A stretch of DNA of 64,000 nt from Chondrus crispus. Its lineage: Eukaryota > Rhodophyta > Florideophyceae > Gigartinales > Gigartinaceae. Positions within the stretch are counted from its first letter, which is position 1, and every line of letters begins with the position of its first letter. A program made the position numbers and the translations under genes. The stretch covers positions 262,815 to 326,814 of the forward strand of contig NW_005178495.1 of assembly GCF_000350225.1 (NCBI RefSeq). The letters run 5' to 3'. The notes beneath the pieces are model-generated. The model saw nothing but the letters and a program-made list of their open reading frames with translations, did not search any database and had not been told where the DNA came from. This document shows positions 52,301 to 63,549 of this stretch, in pieces.

Positions 52301-55183
52301 GGTATCGCCAAATATGTTGATTTCGTTGTTCAGCGCGCCTGTCTGGAGTATTTGAAGGGCTGCATGCTCAATGCTTTACGCGGACGATCAACTGGCGCAA
52401 GCGTGATTGGCTTTGAGCACATAGGACAAATGTGGGATGCTGTTAATCGCCTTATCGGATCCCCCTGGCGAACGCTCAATGCGTTAGCTCTCTGGGTTAT
52501 CATTGCGATTCTTAATGTTGCTATCTATTCTACGACCATGGCAAGAGGAAGGGGGGCCGCACGCCAGAGGGGGGCGCAGCTGAATGAATTTCTTATTGGT
52601 CAAGTTTTTCCGCGGGCTGAGGCATTGTTGAAGAGCGGGATTCGCGAAACAAGGGTTTGGGGCATGCGTCTTTTGGAAGCATATCTGAGAGCAAGAGACT
52701 TAAACTCAAATGTTGCACAGAACGTCCCGAATCTACCAGGTCGTGTTTTGCGGTGCCTGGACAACTTAAAACATGACTGGGATGAGGACGTTCGTCAGCG
52801 GAGCCAGTCCCTTCTCGAGATACATTTCAGTTCGAACACCAAGAAATCCAATAATTCATTCACGCAGCAAGCCTCACACTTCATGTCCATGAAGAGGTAT
52901 CAGAACGACGATTCATATGAGAACGCCAATTCAACCGGCCTTGAATTGTGGTTTCCACCACTTCCAAAGCAGATGCCCGCTTCACAAATGGATGTTTACT
53001 GCCGAACTCTAGAAGCATTTGCGAATGCTGAGATCGAAGGGGGAGAGGAGTACGATCTTATAGGATCTCTAGAGGAAAAAGAAGAAACAGAAGATGTGTA
53101 CGAGGGAGAGTATGAGGACGAAGAGGACGGGTATGAATACGGTGAAGCGGAATCTGATGAAAGCGAAGAAGTGGAAGTCAATCCCGAACAGCAAGGGGAA
53201 GAGGATGTCACAGAGAGGGATGATGACTCTCAACTCGTTGAACAAGGCGACAGTGAGCCTGGTCCTCCTCTCCAAGAGGGCATATCTAGCAGTTTTGGAT
53301 CCGATGGTTTTGGAGGCAGCGAAGGCAACGCAGACGAAGATTTAGATGGGTCAGACGAGCCGCTGCAAAATGCTGAATCAGCTCCTGGAATAAATCAATC
53401 AGCTAACCCTATCCTCGACATGGGAGATGCCCAGGAATGCAGCAAGGGCGAGCACCAAGAAGGCGAGGATGTTGAGGATGAAGACGATGTTGATGATCAT
53501 GAGTTTTCAGCATTGGAGAGCCAAAGTCCTGCATCCTCCGCTGAACCGCCAGCTCTGGGTCAAGGGGATGATGACTTTGGTCCAGATGTCGTGCAACTAA
53601 AGGAAGGATGCGTCGAAGATGAGGACGGTGAAGAAGACGATGAAGTAGTTGATGTCACTGATGAAGAAGATGTGCTGGTTGATCTCGATACTGTGCAGTC
53701 TCCAGCAAGAAGAAATAGCTTTGCCTCCGACGCTCCGAAGCGCCACAGAAGTCGACCGAATCTTCCTCGACTGGGTTTGCCAGGGTCTAACCTGAACCCC
53801 GACTTGGACGAGGGTGTCCAGGTGCTCCGTAGAAAAGGTTCGTTCACGAGTCGTCCTTCTGCAGTCCTGTCGCTTGGGGAAGGGGACGCTCCGAAGCTTG
53901 CCCGTAGGAGGTCTCATGACCTTTCCGTGATGAATGCCGCTGGGGAACCTTACGCTCTGGATGATGAAACAGTGTCACCCCGCAGCACTGGCTCTCCCAG
54001 ATCGGCTGGCCGCCGAGGCAATCGTTCTTCTGCAGCGCTGTTACGAGCAGCCGAAAGATCTGCTCTCTCGTCCCGAGCTACCGACGGAGGGCAGTACCGC
54101 CAGCTGGATAGCGGAGATTCAGATGGAAAAGAAAAAGAAGCTCGCTCTGAGAAGGAACCGGGTGATTTCGGACTTGTAGGGACACCGCGCATCGTACGGA
54201 GAAGATCACTGAAGACGCTGGCTATCGGACCTGATGAGTATGCGAAGCAAAGTGGGTCTGAGCATGGTCGAATGGGCAAAGATCAAGAAAAGGATGCTGC
54301 TGTAGGGAGCGCATTTCTCGGGCTGTCTCCAAAAGGTAATCGCATGCCAAGAGGAGTCAAGCTTGACGAGGACATTGATGAGGCGACAGATTCTCGGCGT
54401 CCACCAAGTCAGAGCCCTACCACAGACGGTGGGCGGGGCAAAGCGGGGGAAAGCGGGCAGAAGGGGTGGAGAGGAAATCGCCGGAGTCTGCCCAGGGCCC
54501 CTGCGTTTGTCAAGGGAGGTGGCCTGCAGCGACGGATGTCAGGAGGGCTATCTGGGCCGGATTCGAGACCAAGTGATAGTAGCGGGTCTGATGGTCCTGC
54601 CTCTGGGGGATCTGGAAGCTTGTCCAGCCCCTCACTGTCTGGCGGCAGTCGCAACAAACCGCTACGGCTGAGGGGGAACGCTAACAGGCCGCCAAGGCCC
54701 GTTGGTTTGTCTTTGGACCTTAACTCGGCGGAGCGGAGAGCTGATCGGTCTCACAGGTTTTCGAAGCGAGAGCCTGCGAAGCATGCTCGCGGAGATGATG
54801 ACGACGGGTTTGACGCTGACCTTTTGGGAGATTTGGATCCTAGCCTGGAACTAGAAATGGATGATGAGTTTGCTAATCCTATGCGTGTTGGGACTCCAAC
54901 GGCAGAAGCACTGAAAGGGCGTAACTCATTGGCTGATGATGCACCTACAAGCGGCTCTAGGAGGCACGGTTCGAACCGCAGCCTTCTCAATTCTTTGCAC
55001 TACAAGGGTTTATTGGACCAAATATCTCCCACACAAGTCGAAGATGAGCCCGTGAGCGGAGGGTGGAGCGAGCCGATCAGCAAAGGTTCAGGTAAGAGTG
55101 GACTAGTGTCATCACGGAGAGAGTTCTGGGCTGCGGCTGACAAGAAGGATGACTCATCCCGTGATGAACCCACAAGCTCGTGA
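49370..55183 (+). CDS. Giant helical-repeat protein with acidic disordered tail (5' end in gap)
   Basis: Open from the gap to 55183, about 1937 codons; the first Met after the gap is at 49439. Residues just after the gap ('ADRAEVDGLLGLAFLSNRRYRQAAELL') resemble a TPR and are weakly like the middle of COP9 subunit 1 (GLA..L..RKYKQAA). After that the match ends and ~1150 residues of alternating helices follow, suggestive of HEAT/ARM repeats ('LLSMLEGLLTALVRFLSESK', 'VKMASAKMIEFVSEQLG'). There is a hydrophobic stretch 'LNALALWVIIAILNVAIYST' near 52475-52535. The last third is disordered, strongly acidic (53050-53690), then Ser/Arg/Gly-rich with many SP sites. It looks like a large scaffold or trafficking factor. 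I do not recognise the family. No introns are evident over 5.8 kb. Confidence 0.75.
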   Translation, partial: QTPAANRIKILLNSSAKLSVHDAMADRAEVDGLLGLAFLSNRRYRQAAELLQRSSELIVKVAEKEAKVGGATTDALTWAAELNLVSAHAYFEHMSMSNDGIIRLVQVAAFAKPDLPVHRSSSPRDSRDLTAEFLDLRTELLSMLEGLLTALVRFLSESKSPAVKMASAKMIEFVSEQLGCAIARHMSAILNQVLRSYPTCVTFGARERAAAASFSYDSMEDCFERLIDICCRLFPLTEHSVLQNLFDNTLIPIFLDGFHESEYLCYDVDAEEAADELMTTAVAQSLRVIYLVLNILGSDARVPMSLNTRILNMLVVENGNPRTPLLLRRTALHTWDAISKSLRQSALGNTVKAFVDHIKALRDYIPKLLADFPRPDFEYAASEDDAEGEGDEENGVVREASAVEVVKEEYLVPENSKVLTELMKKRKRRVEIVDRHTLGRLLTLIYEICSALMTSDEEEERYLDVTISLQQTLATAIADLLFSSLIDVSFHEAAASGNGPQDSNNLYEFGDINTQLKVVGEVLEELFESYWAAVSLLPTSVAEDVVKSAPIRAVLGWCASRMVHSAAPKGMLKLLCVAVRGLQHESNRAMYKLPAVPPSPHEVTFIALHRAHMTWFPQSAYEEAFDLMDILNESVAEDLMAKDLAQLIQGLGDQAEKFQARTETSLELMASIVSSSVPKRPDLAMSSLRALVDPSLGKQRIANGFPRSNRANTGSFGRRIQLTSSTPKADPMSNSLYIHVVLASCFDEFDSLGRAARRRGGPSYMGEKIDAFVEHVALTVRCLHACARARTHREYIGAVLGDIFGTCLAMQDHGDGRVRLAGFEIFAASLDVLFLAQKAMVLVPAPPNNSASEASILGAASGAQGAAAIGENSNGVMELSSCGPEKEVTPVLSRTPSEGYDSNGILQPTVTRRDTEKEDGREANDSEDLDTTRERKMQQIFADGGSCAFQSEDLPSSQLAFEERGWQMLCSFVNSSLGIAKYVDFVVQRACLEYLKGCMLNALRGRSTGASVIGFEHIGQMWDAVNRLIGSPWRTLNALALWVIIAILNVAIYSTTMARGRGAARQRGAQLNEFLIGQVFPRAEALLKSGIRETRVWGMRLLEAYLRARDLNSNVAQNVPNLPGRVLRCLDNLKHDWDEDVRQRSQSLLEIHFSSNTKKSNNSFTQQASHFMSMKRYQNDDSYENANSTGLELWFPPLPKQMPASQMDVYCRTLEAFANAEIEGGEEYDLIGSLEEKEETEDVYEGEYEDEEDGYEYGEAESDESEEVEVNPEQQGEEDVTERDDDSQLVEQGDSEPGPPLQEGISSSFGSDGFGGSEGNADEDLDGSDEPLQNAESAPGINQSANPILDMGDAQECSKGEHQEGEDVEDEDDVDDHEFSALESQSPASSAEPPALGQGDDDFGPDVVQLKEGCVEDEDGEEDDEVVDVTDEEDVLVDLDTVQSPARRNSFASDAPKRHRSRPNLPRLGLPGSNLNPDLDEGVQVLRRKGSFTSRPSAVLSLGEGDAPKLARRRSHDLSVMNAAGEPYALDDETVSPRSTGSPRSAGRRGNRSSAALLRAAERSALSSRATDGGQYRQLDSGDSDGKEKEARSEKEPGDFGLVGTPRIVRRRSLKTLAIGPDEYAKQSGSEHGRMGKDQEKDAAVGSAFLGLSPKGNRMPRGVKLDEDIDEATDSRRPPSQSPTTDGGRGKAGESGQKGWRGNRRSLPRAPAFVKGGGLQRRMSGGLSGPDSRPSDSSGSDGPASGGSGSLSSPSLSGGSRNKPLRLRGNANRPPRPVGLSLDLNSAERRADRSHRFSKREPAKHARGDDDDGFDADLLGDLDPSLELEMDDEFANPMRVGTPTAEALKGRNSLADDAPTSGSRRHGSNRSLLNSLHYKGLLDQISPTQVEDEPVSGGWSEPISKGSGKSGLVSSRREFWAAADKKDDSSRDEPTSS

Positions 55184-55698
55184 TTCCATGACCCTGTGTG
55201 GGAGCGTGCAAGTGGTTTGTCGTCTACGAGCGCGATGTGGCAGAGACCGATGTAGAGGGTGTAGTACTAACCACAAAGACAGCAATAACTTGTAAACAAG
55301 CAATCGGTGAAGTAGTTAGTGAACGGATTACGAGTCGAGAATGATTTGGAGTGCCCTATCACCAGAAGTGTAGAGCGCTGTTTGTACAGTTTACCGTGGT
55401 CCTTGTCGAAGCGGCTTGAAGCGCGCTTGTCGCAACGGAGACTCGTCAAGGAAATGCACGAGTGCCTCATACCCGTTTACCCGGTGAAAGTTTTTCCCGC
55501 GGTATTTGGAAAGATTTGAAACCCACACAGAATTGCTGGAATTCTGTAAAATTCTTCTCTCCCCCACCCCAATAGATCCCCGACGTAAGCGAGGCTTGCC
55601 CCGTCCCCAACCGCCCTCATCTTGCATCGTAAGCGTCGGAAAGCGGACCGAACATTTCTCCCGCGGTCTCGGCGACGAGCGCTTGCATCTCGCACAAC
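55184..55698. other. Intergenic region between two large plus-strand genes
   Basis: Holds the 3' UTR of the upstream gene and the promoter/leader of the nucleoporin gene. A pyrimidine tract TTCTTCTCTCCCCCACCCC lies near 55552-55570. No extra gene recognised. Confidence 0.5.
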
Positions 55699-58600
55699 AT
55701 GCCAGGGGCACAGCAGGAAAGCCTCGTCATTGAGAATGTGTCCAGACTGGATTACGACGCGCTCCGCCAAGCGATTCATGACGCAACCGTCGGCAAGTTC
55801 GACACCCCCGTGCAGCATCTTGCCATCTCTGAAATCCGCGCTTGCCGTTCCCTTGTTTCTGCCCCACTGAGTCTACATGCAGAGCGACCGCCAAAGCCGG
55901 AAGATCGAAACCGCATCGCAGGCTTGGCAGAGGTCACCATCACCATCGCCCCGGATCGCTTTGCAACGCCAACATCTAACAGGGGCTCCACTATTCGCCT
56001 CGGCGCCGACTTGGTCTCCGTATCCATTGCGCTGTCGGATGAGCTCCAGATTAATGAGCTTGACGCCGGCGTCCTGCTGTACGATGCCCGATCGCAAGCC
56101 ACCCACAGGGCCGACCACGATGTCGTCGCTGCTGCCAAGGAACTATTCTATCTACGAAGAAGGGAGTCCGTCTTGTATTTGCAAGAAGTTGTACGCGCTG
56201 GGCTCATGGCCACACCGGACTCGGCGGAACAAGATGATGACAACATTGTCTCAGCGTTAACGAGGGAGCGTGACATACTCGTCGTGGAGCACAACGTTAT
56301 TACAAACATACTCAAGCGATTATCTAAGGGATTCGAGCCAGCTAACATTCAGAATGGTCAGCGAAGGAATCGAATGGCACTGCAAACAGGCGAGGCTGCT
56401 CTTCTGGCCGAGACCTTATTCTTGCTTGGATATACAGTTCAGTTGTCCAGTGCAGAGGCAACCGGCGTGCGCTCCCTTTTAGATCAAGTGGACGCAATAT
56501 TTGAAAGGATGTACGAAGCCGAAAAAGAGTCGGCCAAGGCCCACAAACCCGTGTCCCAGTTTGTTGTAGGCAGTCCCACCCCAGAGGAAAGCCCAAAGAA
56601 GTATCGTGCGAATGACTTGGATATCATGTCTCCTCGGTTGGTAGAAGTGGAAAGCGTTCGAAATTTGCTGCTTTTGGCATGGACTTGTGCCCTTGATCGC
56701 TCGAGATACCACGACATTTATGATCCCCGGACAGGAGTCCAAGGTGTCAATGCTCTGTTGAAGGACTTGTCATTTATTCCGCAAACGTGCAAAATTCCGA
56801 AGCTCGAAGACAAGGAGGGGGAGGACATGGTCGCAAATCTCTCAAGTGCTAGAGCAGCAGCTGAGCTATGCGGGTCTGTATTTAGATTAGCTGTGGCCGT
56901 CCCCGACGAGGACGAGGCGCTGTGGACTTCGTTACGTGTGAGTGCCTATGGTGGAGCTCTTTCTTTCCTGTCGCACGAGCTCGCACCGTGGATCGGAGTA
57001 AGGGCAGGATCGTTGAGCCCTGACGCTGATCTCTATTCAGATGTCCTCGAAGATTTGGCGCTAGATATCGCCGAGGCGCCTCAACTTGTGGCCTCTTTGA
57101 TCAATTTCACCCAGAATGCAGTGATTTCGGCCGCTACAGAAACCGCGTACGCTTCTGTAGACGACCGAAGCATCTCGAGCCCAACCGCGAATAGGAATTC
57201 TGACGGCCCATTCGCTCATCAAACCGATCTCGCGGGGAGCACCAGTGCCTTTCGCAGGGCGAGCTTCGGACGGCCTCCCTCAGGTCTTGGAACAGGAAGC
57301 AAGCCGCCAAGACCGCCTAGTCGCAATATGAGGCCTCCCTCAATGCCTTTGAGCGGTGGGCGTCTAAATTCGCCACCCCCAACCTTCTCGATGGATGGGT
57401 TGGTGGTGCCTTCAAATGCGAACGACGCTGCCAAACCGGATGTCGGAGCCAAAGAAAACTTGGTAGCGTCCCTTGCGCATTTTGTTGCAGAAGCAATATC
57501 ACTTGCGCCATCAAAACTAAACACAGACTCGATCGCCGGTGGATCGCGATACTGGTCCGGCATAGCGGCATCAAGTGCAGGGTTGATGCACCAAATTGGG
57601 GATGCAGTCATAGACCTATGGGATGCGTCCATGAGAAACCCGTACGCACCTGGAGGTGTTGGTGAAGCATTTCGACATGCTCTGGATAGCTTTCTTCACC
57701 TGCTGGCTTGTACTGCTCGAAAGGAGGGTTCGCCTTCTCATGCTGCTGCAGCACTCCGATTTCTTCGAGACTCGGGGCAATCTGCAGTCTCTCTTGAACG
57801 AGGCTTCGATGCCATGACGTATTTCCACAACGAACTCAACTCTCCCTCATTGTCACGTGACCTGAAGATTGACGATGCCGACGTGGAAACCCTTCACGGA
57901 ATGATACAAGTGATCGCCAATGCCGCTGAAACACTTCGTCCCCATGGTGGAGTCGTGCATCTGTTGGGGGATTCTGGAAAGGATTTGGCACAACAGATGG
58001 CCACTCTTGCGATTGATGATATCCCGCCCTCGCTAAAGGCGACTCTGTTGAAGGCACTTTCCGGGTTAGACAATCGCCGAGCAAATTCGTATTTCTTAGA
58101 AACTGTTGCTAATGACAAGGCAAGCCTTCTTCGTCGTTTTCTGAGGGAAACAGAAGCTCAAACAGGAGCTTATGACATGACGATACAGATTTTGAACATG
58201 ACCGCTGAATGTGTTCAATGGAGCGACGATGAGTTTCCGGATATTGCCGTAGAATCTATCACGCGATGGTTTGCAATTGAGGAGGTTCTGACGTTTTGGA
58301 GCAGGCGAAAATATTGCTTTGAGGCACATCGATGGCGTCTTGTGCGTGCCGCAGCCAGTCTCATATTTGACGTGATTCACAGAAACCCTACGAGTGAATG
58401 CTCATTTCGGATTCTCGCTGGGCTACTGACCTCTGCTCCGGGCACGGGAGCGGCGTCCTACGCGCTCAAAGCTCTTCTATACACTTCTGCTCTAATGCGT
58501 GCAGGTGATGAGAAGAAGGGACCTTTGGAATTCTTGCGTTTTAGCGAAAGGCAGCAGAGCCTCTATCATGTCACTGGTCGGGATTCATTGATTCATGCAG

Positions 58601-61600
58601 CCGAGCACGGCCTTGGCGAGGCTTACCGCGAGATGCAGATGGCTGCTCAAACTGCAGCACGGATGATCTCATTAGTCCTTTCAGTTCCCCCCGGTCGAAT
58701 CTCAGTCCCAGGCAGTGTCGTTGCACCAGCATCAGAACTTCTCCTCAGCGAAGTGAAGGCAATCTCTTGTGCAACATCATTGGTATTTGCGATAGACGGA
58801 TTTGTGCCCTCTATTGCCAAGGCCGGGTTTGCACCCTCAGTTTGTGCAGCAATTCTGGGTATGCTTGCAAAGGCAGCCCAAGAGTCATCCCATATTGCCG
58901 GAATTCTAGCAAGAGATGCTCCTGGGAGTCCAGGTTCAGCTGCTCAATTCAGAACTTCACTGGCAAACATAATTGCTCGTTCACCTACTGACGCATCAGA
59001 AATCGATCACATGGGTGAAGCTCAAGGTGACGAAGAAGAAATATCCAGACCTCACCAAGACGCGCCTATAATGCATTCGGCGCTACGGATTGTAGAAGCC
59101 AGTCTAGGAATGGACGGGGGTGGCGCGCCGGGCCTATTTCTACTGGGTTTGCGACTTGACTCTTCGGGTTTGTTTTCATCAGCGGAATACGGGGTTCTTG
59201 GGGCTCTTGTCGAACTGGTAGCAGGAGCGCATGATGCAAACGGTCGAGTAGATGATAAGTCAAGGTCCACGGCAGCAACTTTCCTAGAGCGATTGGCCGC
59301 GAACACAGTTCGGAGAACCTCGCTGGCAGTTTTGGAGCACCTTCGGTTGATTGCTCAACCGTATGATTCAAACGTTCGTGGCGGGGGCTTTGCTGATGAA
59401 ATGTTGTTCCGTGTTCTTGAGGCTGCCGGGACGTACGAATCGGCAGGTGCGGCGAGCAAAGTGGACTGGCCAGCACTCGGAGAGTTGCTCACAGCATGCT
59501 TGAGTTTGGGAGCTCTTCAAGTAAGGCTCTTTCAAAAGTATGAGGTTGAAACGTGTATCTCTCGGGCAGGCATGATGCGCGATGCGATCGAAAATGGAAG
59601 CGTGAGTGATGTTGCCCTTCTTCCTTCACCAATCGATCTTTTGAATCTTTTGGCATTAATAGGTGGATCAGGTGAAATGCAAGTTGCGGTTGAAGGGCTG
59701 CGAACGTGGTGCCATCTTCTGATAACAAGGCTCGGAGTACATCCACCAAACAGCGGATACTCGTCTGTACCCGTTCTCTTTGAGCTGACGCATGTGTTAC
59801 TGGGAGCTTTGTCAGGAACTGAAAGCGGTAGTGACCTGGTGGCACTGATAAAGAAGGATGGAGGAGAGATGGCAGCGTCAATTAGCTTGCTATGCATATC
59901 TCGCATGCGTGACTGTGACAATCCTCATGAGCCAGGATCCGAAGAATATATAGGGGATGTGCAGTGCACGTCGCTGCTGACTTGCGTGGTTCGGGCTCTT
60001 TCTGGAGTGGTAGGAATTGGGACGAACGCATCTCGTGCTCGGACGTCATTGTATGCAGCGCTTTTGGTGTGTGCGTCGTTGGCCAAAACACGAGTGTCCG
60101 ATGATGCAATCGGGAGAGCATTTGGTGGTCGGTATGGTCCCCGTCAGACAAGCGGGACTGAAGCAGTTATCGCTGCTGCATGTGCCGACGCGGAATCTGG
60201 ACCAACGGCGGCATCAAAAGCGGCAGCGATGTCAGCGGCATCAATGATAGCAATATTAGATCCGGCGAGAGCACTTGGTGCGCTTGGGGCACAGAATCGA
60301 CTACGACGAGTGATTGAAGGGTCTCTAGGCGACGAGAAGGCGCGGAAACTGATTTCTCGTGCGTGTTCCGAGGAACTGTTTGTTTCTGGTACAGATGAGG
60401 GAGATTTGACGCAAGAACGAGCCGCTGTGGTTGTGGGCGAGGCTGCGATCGCACTGATCCATGCGGTTGCTTCTGGCGGTCATGGTGCACGACTGATAGC
60501 GGATTCATCAGTGATCGAATCGGCGGGTTCATTGCTACCGTATCTAGGGTCGGGGGAGTTGATAGACTTGCGGGACACAGAGAACGAGTTGGTGAACCGC
60601 GGTGCAAGTGGTGAGGTAGACGAGCGAGATGGGGGGGATGCGATGGACAGGAGTGAGGAGGAAGGTGGGAATGCAATGGATGTTTACGAGAAGCGGAAGA
60701 ATGTTGAGGAAGGGGACAAGCGGATGGAAATGATTGGATCGGTGACTACGGGAATAGCTGCCGCGATGTGTTGCGCGAATATGACGGTGGTTGATGCAAC
60801 GATGGCTGCTCTTGACGGGGCATGCAATGTATATTGCGAAGTGCTCCGAGCGGGGAGATTCACGAGCAAGCATGACTTGAAAACTATAGGCAGTCTAGGG
60901 GTGATTCTGTCTCGAATCCCGTACGAGATGATAGCGAGATCGGGAAGCGTGGTGCAGCTTCGCACGAGTCTTGCATCGGTGCTGGGTGGTATCATTCCAG
61001 GTGTGCCCAAGGGAAAGCAAGTGGGAAGCACAGTGTCTGAGTTTGGAGGCGGGTACAAGACAAGACGAGGGCGGAGTGAAAAGGAGATGCGAAGAATGCA
61101 GATATTGCATCCGGAAGGCGGAACACTGTTTGAAAGGGATTTGATCATGGGACGGGCGGCATGTGCTGAAAATGTGATAGCAGCGTTGCGATATCCTGGG
61201 GGTTTGATGTCGGTGTTTGTATTTGACGGGCATCTAGGGGATCGCGGACGAGTGGAAAGGCAAGCTGTGGGTGGGAGTAGAATGCGGTCTACTGGGAAGG
61301 GTGGCGGGGTAGCAGGACGGTTGTCGGAAGTGGTGCGGATCTGTCAAGCTGCGATCAACGAGACGAAGCGGTGCGCCGAGGAGTGTGGGCAAATGGAACG
61401 GCGGATCGCGGGGGAGGAAGGGAGGTCGATGTCGTCGCGGCAGATAAGCCAAGTGGCTGGGTTCTGCAGCGAGGAGTTCGGGATAGGGGCGGAGCAACTC
61501 AACGGACGCACGGTGTTGGAGTGCCTGCGGAAGGCGAGCGCGGTGACGCGCGAGCACGCGGACCGGTGCATAGGGATCTTCGAGGGTGGGTTGTTTATTC

Positions 61601-61756
61601 TGCGCGAGTTTGTGCGGACGGCGCGCGAGACCGTGCGGGCCAGCGCGTCGCTCTCGCGGAGGCTGGACACGTCCGACGACAGGCCCGGCGGTGGGATGAG
61701 TGCCGGCGAGGCGGAGAGGCTGGTCGGGGAGGCTCGCGTGGTGGTGGTGCCGATGT
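55699..61756 (+). CDS. NUP205: Inner-ring nucleoporin NUP205/NUP192-like
   Basis: About 2019 codons from the ATG at 55699 to the 100-N gap, matching the ~2000-residue length of human NUP205. The N-terminal segment 'SIALSDELQINELDAGVLL' with 'RRRESVLYLQEVV' corresponds to the conserved NUP205/NUP188/NUP192 start (LSD..DI.E..A..LL). Later blocks agree in order: 'AETLFLLGYTVQLS', 'IPPSLKATLLKALSG' and 'WSRRKYCFEAHRWRLVRAA' (the R-x-Y...E-K-W motif of the family). The whole chain is alpha-helical and solenoid-like. The protein bridges NUP93 and other inner-ring components of the nuclear pore. The stop codon is probably inside or near the gap. A disordered Gly/Ser/Pro insert lies near codons 490-580 (about 57170-57430). 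No introns are visible. Confidence 0.82.
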
Positions 61757-61856
61757 NNNNNNNNNNNNNNNNNNNNNNNNNNNNNNNNNNNNNNNNNNNN
61801 NNNNNNNNNNNNNNNNNNNNNNNNNNNNNNNNNNNNNNNNNNNNNNNNNNNNNNNN
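61757..61856. other. Assembly gap (100 N)
   Basis: Exactly 100 N, a size often used for gaps of unknown length. Both flanks are very GC-rich, a likely cause of the break. Confidence 1.
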
Positions 61857-63549
61857 CGTCTTCGTCTCCGCCCGCGACGTCGCCCCCGCCGAGCCCGCCG
61901 CCCGCGACGACGCCCTCGCCAAGCCCGCCCTCGCCGCGCCCTCGCCCGCCGACGACGCGCCCGAGGAGGTGGAGCCCGCGCCCGAGGACGCGCCCGACGC
62001 GCCGGAGGACGCCGCCGCCGATCGCGCCCTGGTCGCCCCGCTCGTCGCCCGCGCGGAGGAGCCGCATCAGGAGCCGCCCGAGGACGACGCCGTCGAGCCC
62101 GCCACGCCGGAGCTCGGCCCGCCCGCAGACCCGCAGCCCGAACCGCTCGCTGAGCCGCACGACCCGCTCCCCGCAGAGGGCGACACGCACGACTCCCCCC
62201 GCCCCGTTGCGGAGGACGCCTTCTCCGAGGAGGCCTCCGCAGACGACCTGTCCGAGCCCGTCGCCACCGCAATGCCGCTGTCGCCGCCGAGCGCGGGCGA
62301 CACTGGTGACACGGCCGACGCGGCCGACGAGGCCGATGAGGCCGACGCGGCCGACACAAGCCCCGCCCCGCCGGCCACGGAGCTCGCCGCCGAGGCCGCC
62401 CCGTCCACCATCGACACCCGCCGCGCCCTCTTCGAGCGCGGCGCCGACGACGAGCTCCCCGAGCCGCAGGAGCTGCAGCGCGACGTGCTCGACCCCGTCA
62501 CCGGCGACCTCATCACGCTCGCCGAGTACCGCGGGCGCCAGGCCGACCGCGCGCGCGGCGTCGTCAAGGAGAAGATCGAGAACTTCGAGGCCGTCGACGA
62601 TCGCGTCGCCAAGGAGAAGGCCGAGATCGCCGCCATCGAGGCCGTCCGCACACAGGTCGCCGGAAAGGCAGAATGGAAGTTCAAGTCCGACCCCGCGTCG
62701 GGACACGCGTCCCCCGTCGCCGCAAAGCTCGCCGCCAACCCAGACGATGCCTCTCCGCCCCCGATCCACGCCCTTCTCGGCGATACCACCAACACCCCCG
62801 CCGTGCACGACGCCGCGCCCGCCACCGCAGATTACGCCCCGGAGGTCCCCGTGCCCGACGTGCCGCAGACAGACAACCTCGTCCCAGACACCACGGCCCG
62901 TGAAACGCTTGTGCCCGACATGCCGCCGAAGGAGACGCTTGCACCGAAGATGCCGGTCCGCGAAACGCTCGTGCCCGCTATGCCGGCGGTGCCCGACATG
63001 CCGGCGGTGCCCGATATGCCGGCCCCTGGGACGCTCGTGCCGGACATGCCGGCCGTACCCGACATGCCGGCCGTACCCGACATGCCGGCCGTACCCGACA
63101 TGCCGGCCCGTGAAACGCTCGTACCCGACATGCCAGCGCCTGGAACTCTCGTGCCAGACATGCCGGCTCGTGAAACGCTCGTGCCGGACATGCCCGCGCA
63201 TGAGACCCTCGTACCCGACATGCCGGCAGCTGGCAAGCTGATGTCTGACATCCCGGTGCCTGACATGCCCGCGACGGACGTGCCAGTAACTGACATGCTT
63301 GCCTCCGTGCCGGCGGTGCCGGATATCGTCCCGGAGCTCCCGCCCATGCCGACCGAGAACTTTGCCGCCCCAAAGCTGTCAGACTCTGTCCCCGAGTTTC
63401 CCGCCTATGCATCAGAGAAGATCACCAGTGTCCCGGACGCCCCTGTTGATATGTCAGACATTATGCCAGTGACATCGGTGTCCGACGCTATCGAAGAGAT
63501 TGAAGAGGTCGACGACGTGGACGAAATCATAACGCAGGTGCCGGCCTAA
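61857..63549 (+). CDS. Ala/Pro/Asp-rich protein with VPDMPA repeats (5' end in gap)
   Basis: About 563 codons from the gap to the stop at 63547. The first ~200 residues are low-complexity (A, P, E, D). A conserved-looking helical block follows near 62400-62690: 'LDPVTGDLITLAEYRGRQAD', then 'VVKEKIENFEAVDDR' and 'EIAAIEAVRTQVAGKAEWKF'. The C-terminal part (about 62870-63260) contains ~20 copies of a motif based on 'LVPDMPA' alternating with 'RETLVPDMP' or 'VPDMPAVPDMP'. It ends in an acidic tail 'EEIEEVDDVDEIITQVPA'. It is nominally in frame with NUP205 across the N gap. However, the NUP205 part already has its full usual length and the composition changes sharply (about 70% GC here), so I treat it as a separate gene. 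Function unknown. Confidence 0.6.
62874..63262 (+). repeat. Coding minisatellite (VPDMPA repeats)
   Basis: Tandem units of 15, 18 or 36 bp built on GTGCCCGACATGCCGGC or GTACCCGACATGCCGGC encode VPDMPA. In 63046-63110 three 18-bp copies are identical or nearly so, indicating recent expansion. Confidence 0.9.

Noticed and set aside
61234-63201. 655-codon minus-strand ORF opposite the VPDMPA-repeat gene
   Set aside because: Antisense of GC-rich repeats and of the NUP205 end, and crosses the N gap; no domain recognised.
55699-63549. One 2616-residue fused protein
   Set aside because: Depends on reading through 100 N of unknown length; composition and expected NUP205 length argue for two genes.
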